Source: Endomicrobium sp. (GTDB lineage: Bacteria; Elusimicrobiota; Endomicrobiia; Endomicrobiales; Endomicrobiaceae). From it: a stretch of 14,135 nucleotides of DNA. Positions 13,217 through 14,135 of the stretch are shown here, in pieces. The notes beneath the pieces were generated by a model. It saw only the letters and a program-made list of their open reading frames with translations. It searched no databases and was not told the origin of the DNA. Position 1 is the stretch's first letter; each line of letters opens with the position of its first letter. A program made the position numbers and the translations under genes. The stretch spans positions 1 through 14,135 of the forward strand of contig JAISLV010000124.1 in assembly GCA_031277075.1 (NCBI GenBank), read 5' to 3'.

Positions 13217-13257
13217 TGTGCATATTTTAACGTTTATAAGACAACGGCAAACAGCAG

Positions 13258-13278
13258 ATGCTGAAATAAATTCAGCAT
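13258..13278. repeat. Palindromic repeat, ATAAA-loop variant
   Basis: Arms ATGCTGAA and TTCAGCAT as in the tandem array, but the loop is ATAAA instead of ACAAG; GACGGGC follows. It lies in the merR leader region. Confidence 0.8.
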
Positions 13279-13322
13279 GACGGGCAGCGGCAAAGACAAA
13301 GGCATAATGGTTTCTTGTCGTC

Positions 13323-13343
13323 ACCCTGAACTTGTTTCAGGGT
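13323..13343. repeat. Palindromic repeat, ACCCTGAA variant, opposite orientation
   Basis: Read on the minus strand the arms are ACCCTGAA and TTCAGGGT around ACAAG, followed by GACGA. Two base pairs differ from the ATGCTGAA form and both remain paired. It faces the copy at 13258-13278 about 45 bp away. Confidence 0.8.
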
Positions 13344-13389
13344 CTGTAGTTTAATGTTCTAATCAAAATTCTGTTTTAAGGAGGCTTAA

Positions 13390-13839
13390 ATGAATTATAC
13401 GATTTCAGAAATTGCGCAAAAATACGGATTGACGGCGCATACGCTCCGCTACTATGATAAGGAGGGTTTGCTGCCTTTTGTCGAGAGAACCGAATCGGGC
13501 GCGAGAAGTTTTAAAGAGAGCGATTTTGAGTGGCTTGCGATTATAATTTGCCTTAAACAAACAGGGATGCCCGTAAAACAGATAAAGGAATTTATTGAAC
13601 TATGCCAAAAGGGCAAATCCACGCTTGGAAAAAGGCTTGAACTTTTTAAACGGCAAAAAAAGAGCATAGAGGAACAAATAAAAGTTTTAAATGAACATTT
13701 AAATAAGGTCAATTTCAAACTTTGGTATTATTCTACGGCTCTGCAGCGCGGCTTAGAGTTTACGCATAAACATAAAAAATATCTCGCAGAAACAAAACAA
13801 TGTCAAAAATATGTTAACGGCGGCAAAAAATGCGGCTAA
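13390..13839 (+). CDS. MerR-family regulator, AdhR/NmlR type
   Basis: 149-residue regulator. The N-terminal winged helix (1-70) is typical: YTISEIAQKYGLTAHTLRYY (3-22), then DKEGLLPFVERTESGARSF. A dimerising coiled coil follows (about 75-115). Cys54 in IIICLKQTGM falls where, from memory, AdhR of Bacillus subtilis has its aldehyde-sensing cysteine (in ...KCMRNAGL), placing it with electrophile-responsive MerR proteins rather than metal sensors. Extra cysteines at 72, 137 and 148 occur in the tail. The ribosome-binding site AAGGAGG is 5 nt from the ATG. It lies between two MerR-type promoters that it probably controls: flavodoxin (leftward) and aldo/keto reductase (rightward). Its stop codon lies within intergenic repeat words. 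Confidence 0.9.
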   Translation: MNYTISEIAQKYGLTAHTLRYYDKEGLLPFVERTESGARSFKESDFEWLAIIICLKQTGMPVKQIKEFIELCQKGKSTLGKRLELFKRQKKSIEEQIKVLNEHLNKVNFKLWYYSTALQRGLEFTHKHKKYLAETKQCQKYVNGGKKCG

Positions 13840-13863
13840 GCGGCTGGGCAGCTAGGCAACGAC
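13832..13863. repeat. Intergenic repeat words overlapping the merR stop
   Basis: GCGGCTAAGCGGCT and GGGCAGCTAGGCAACGAC repeat the vocabulary of the xseA and rny flanks. The merR stop TAA (13837-13839) is part of the first GGCTAAG word, so the last codons of merR are repeat-derived. Confidence 0.6.
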
Positions 13864-13873
13864 AAAAAAACGC

Positions 13874-13904
13874 TTGACTTAGAGCGCGCTCTAAATGGTA
13901 TAAG
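13874..13904 (+). promoter_or_regulatory. MerR-type promoter and operator of the aldo/keto reductase gene
   Basis: TTGACT (13874-13879) and TATAAG (13899-13904) are 19 bp apart. The spacer contains TTAGAGCGCGCTCTAA (13879-13894), a perfect 16-bp palindrome with the same half-sites and the same position relative to the -35 as the flavodoxin operator. Confidence 0.88.
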
Positions 13905-13937
13905 TTATATGTTCTTTATCTTGCTAAGGGGGTAGCA

Positions 13938-14135
13938 ATGAACAGACGCAAATTTATAGTTAATTCTTTATTAACTGTAGGCGCGACAATTTTTCTTGAC
14001 GGCTGCAGGGTATCTGAAACGCAAACGCAAAAAAATTCCGACAAAGTGATAACGCGGAAGTTTAAGGGGTTGGATATTCCCTTGCTTTCTATGGGCTGTA
14101 TGCGTTTGCCGACGATTGACGGTAAAATAGACATG
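13938..14135 (+). CDS. Aldo/keto reductase with Tat/lipoprotein signal (5' part)
   Basis: 66 codons are present; the gene continues beyond the window. The N-terminus MNRRKFIVNSLLTVGATIFL then DGC has a twin arginine (RRKF), a hydrophobic stretch and a lipobox-like LDGC, indicating Tat export and possibly lipid attachment. After a linker, ITRKFKGLDIPLLSMGCMRLPTIDGKID matches the start of predicted aldo/keto reductases (the GCMRLP strand), a family in which many members carry a C-terminal iron-sulfur domain; whether this one does lies outside the window. AAGGGGG is a strong ribosome-binding site about 6 nt before the ATG. It is driven by the rightward MerR-type promoter and thus probably co-regulated with the flavodoxin. 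Confidence 0.82.
   Translation, partial: MNRRKFIVNSLLTVGATIFLDGCRVSETQTQKNSDKVITRKFKGLDIPLLSMGCMRLPTIDGKIDM

Overview
The window looks like a chromosomal segment of a low-to-medium GC, Gram-negative-type anaerobic bacterium. Evidence is an MsbA-type exporter, RNase Y, a LemA/GIDE membrane pair, several exported small proteins and a flavodoxin/aldo-keto reductase redox set. The gene mix and the repeat-laden intergenic regions would fit a group such as Elusimicrobiota (Endomicrobium-like), but this is a guess from general impression, not a demonstrated placement.

Left part (1-7323, all genes on the minus strand). Reading down the minus strand: a ZapB-like coiled-coil protein, zapA, 6S RNA (ssrS), rarA, a 5-formyltetrahydrofolate cyclo-ligase, rny (RNase Y), xseA, a small orphan cysteine/tryptophan-rich protein, xseB, and the first codons of a probable ispA. 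The zapA-6S-cyclo-ligase neighbourhood recalls the zapA-ssrS-ygfA order of Proteobacteria, with rarA added. The xseA/xseB pair, normally adjacent, is split by about 0.9 kb holding the orphan gene and a 134-bp tandem array. xseA and rny are separated by 0.4 kb of tandem and inverted repeats.

Middle part (7400-10297, plus strand): an MsbA-like ABC exporter, an exported DUF192 protein and a YqeY/GatB-like protein. The promoters of the zapB-like, msbA and DUF192 genes sit so close to the start codons that leaderless mRNAs are predicted. Two related 182-183-bp elements with terminal inverted repeats (MITE-like) lie at 6438-6620 and 10304-10485.

Right part (10515-14135): lemA and a GIDE-domain membrane protein carrying an EF-hand loop (minus), divergent from rpsT (plus). 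rpsT converges on an exported flavodoxin through a long shared hairpin terminator. The last block is a small regulon: a MerR-family regulator of AdhR/NmlR type flanked by two promoters with 19-bp spacers and TTAGAG-N4-CTCTAA operators. One drives the exported flavodoxin, the other a Tat/lipoprotein-type aldo/keto reductase that runs off the window. A plausible reading is an electrophile- or redox-responsive system whose effectors act outside the cytoplasm.

Across the window, intergenic DNA is built from a recurring vocabulary (GCAGCTAAGC-, GGCAACGAC-, ACGGGCAAAAAA-type words) and a 21-nt palindrome whose arms change together between copies. No tRNA, rRNA or CRISPR array was seen.
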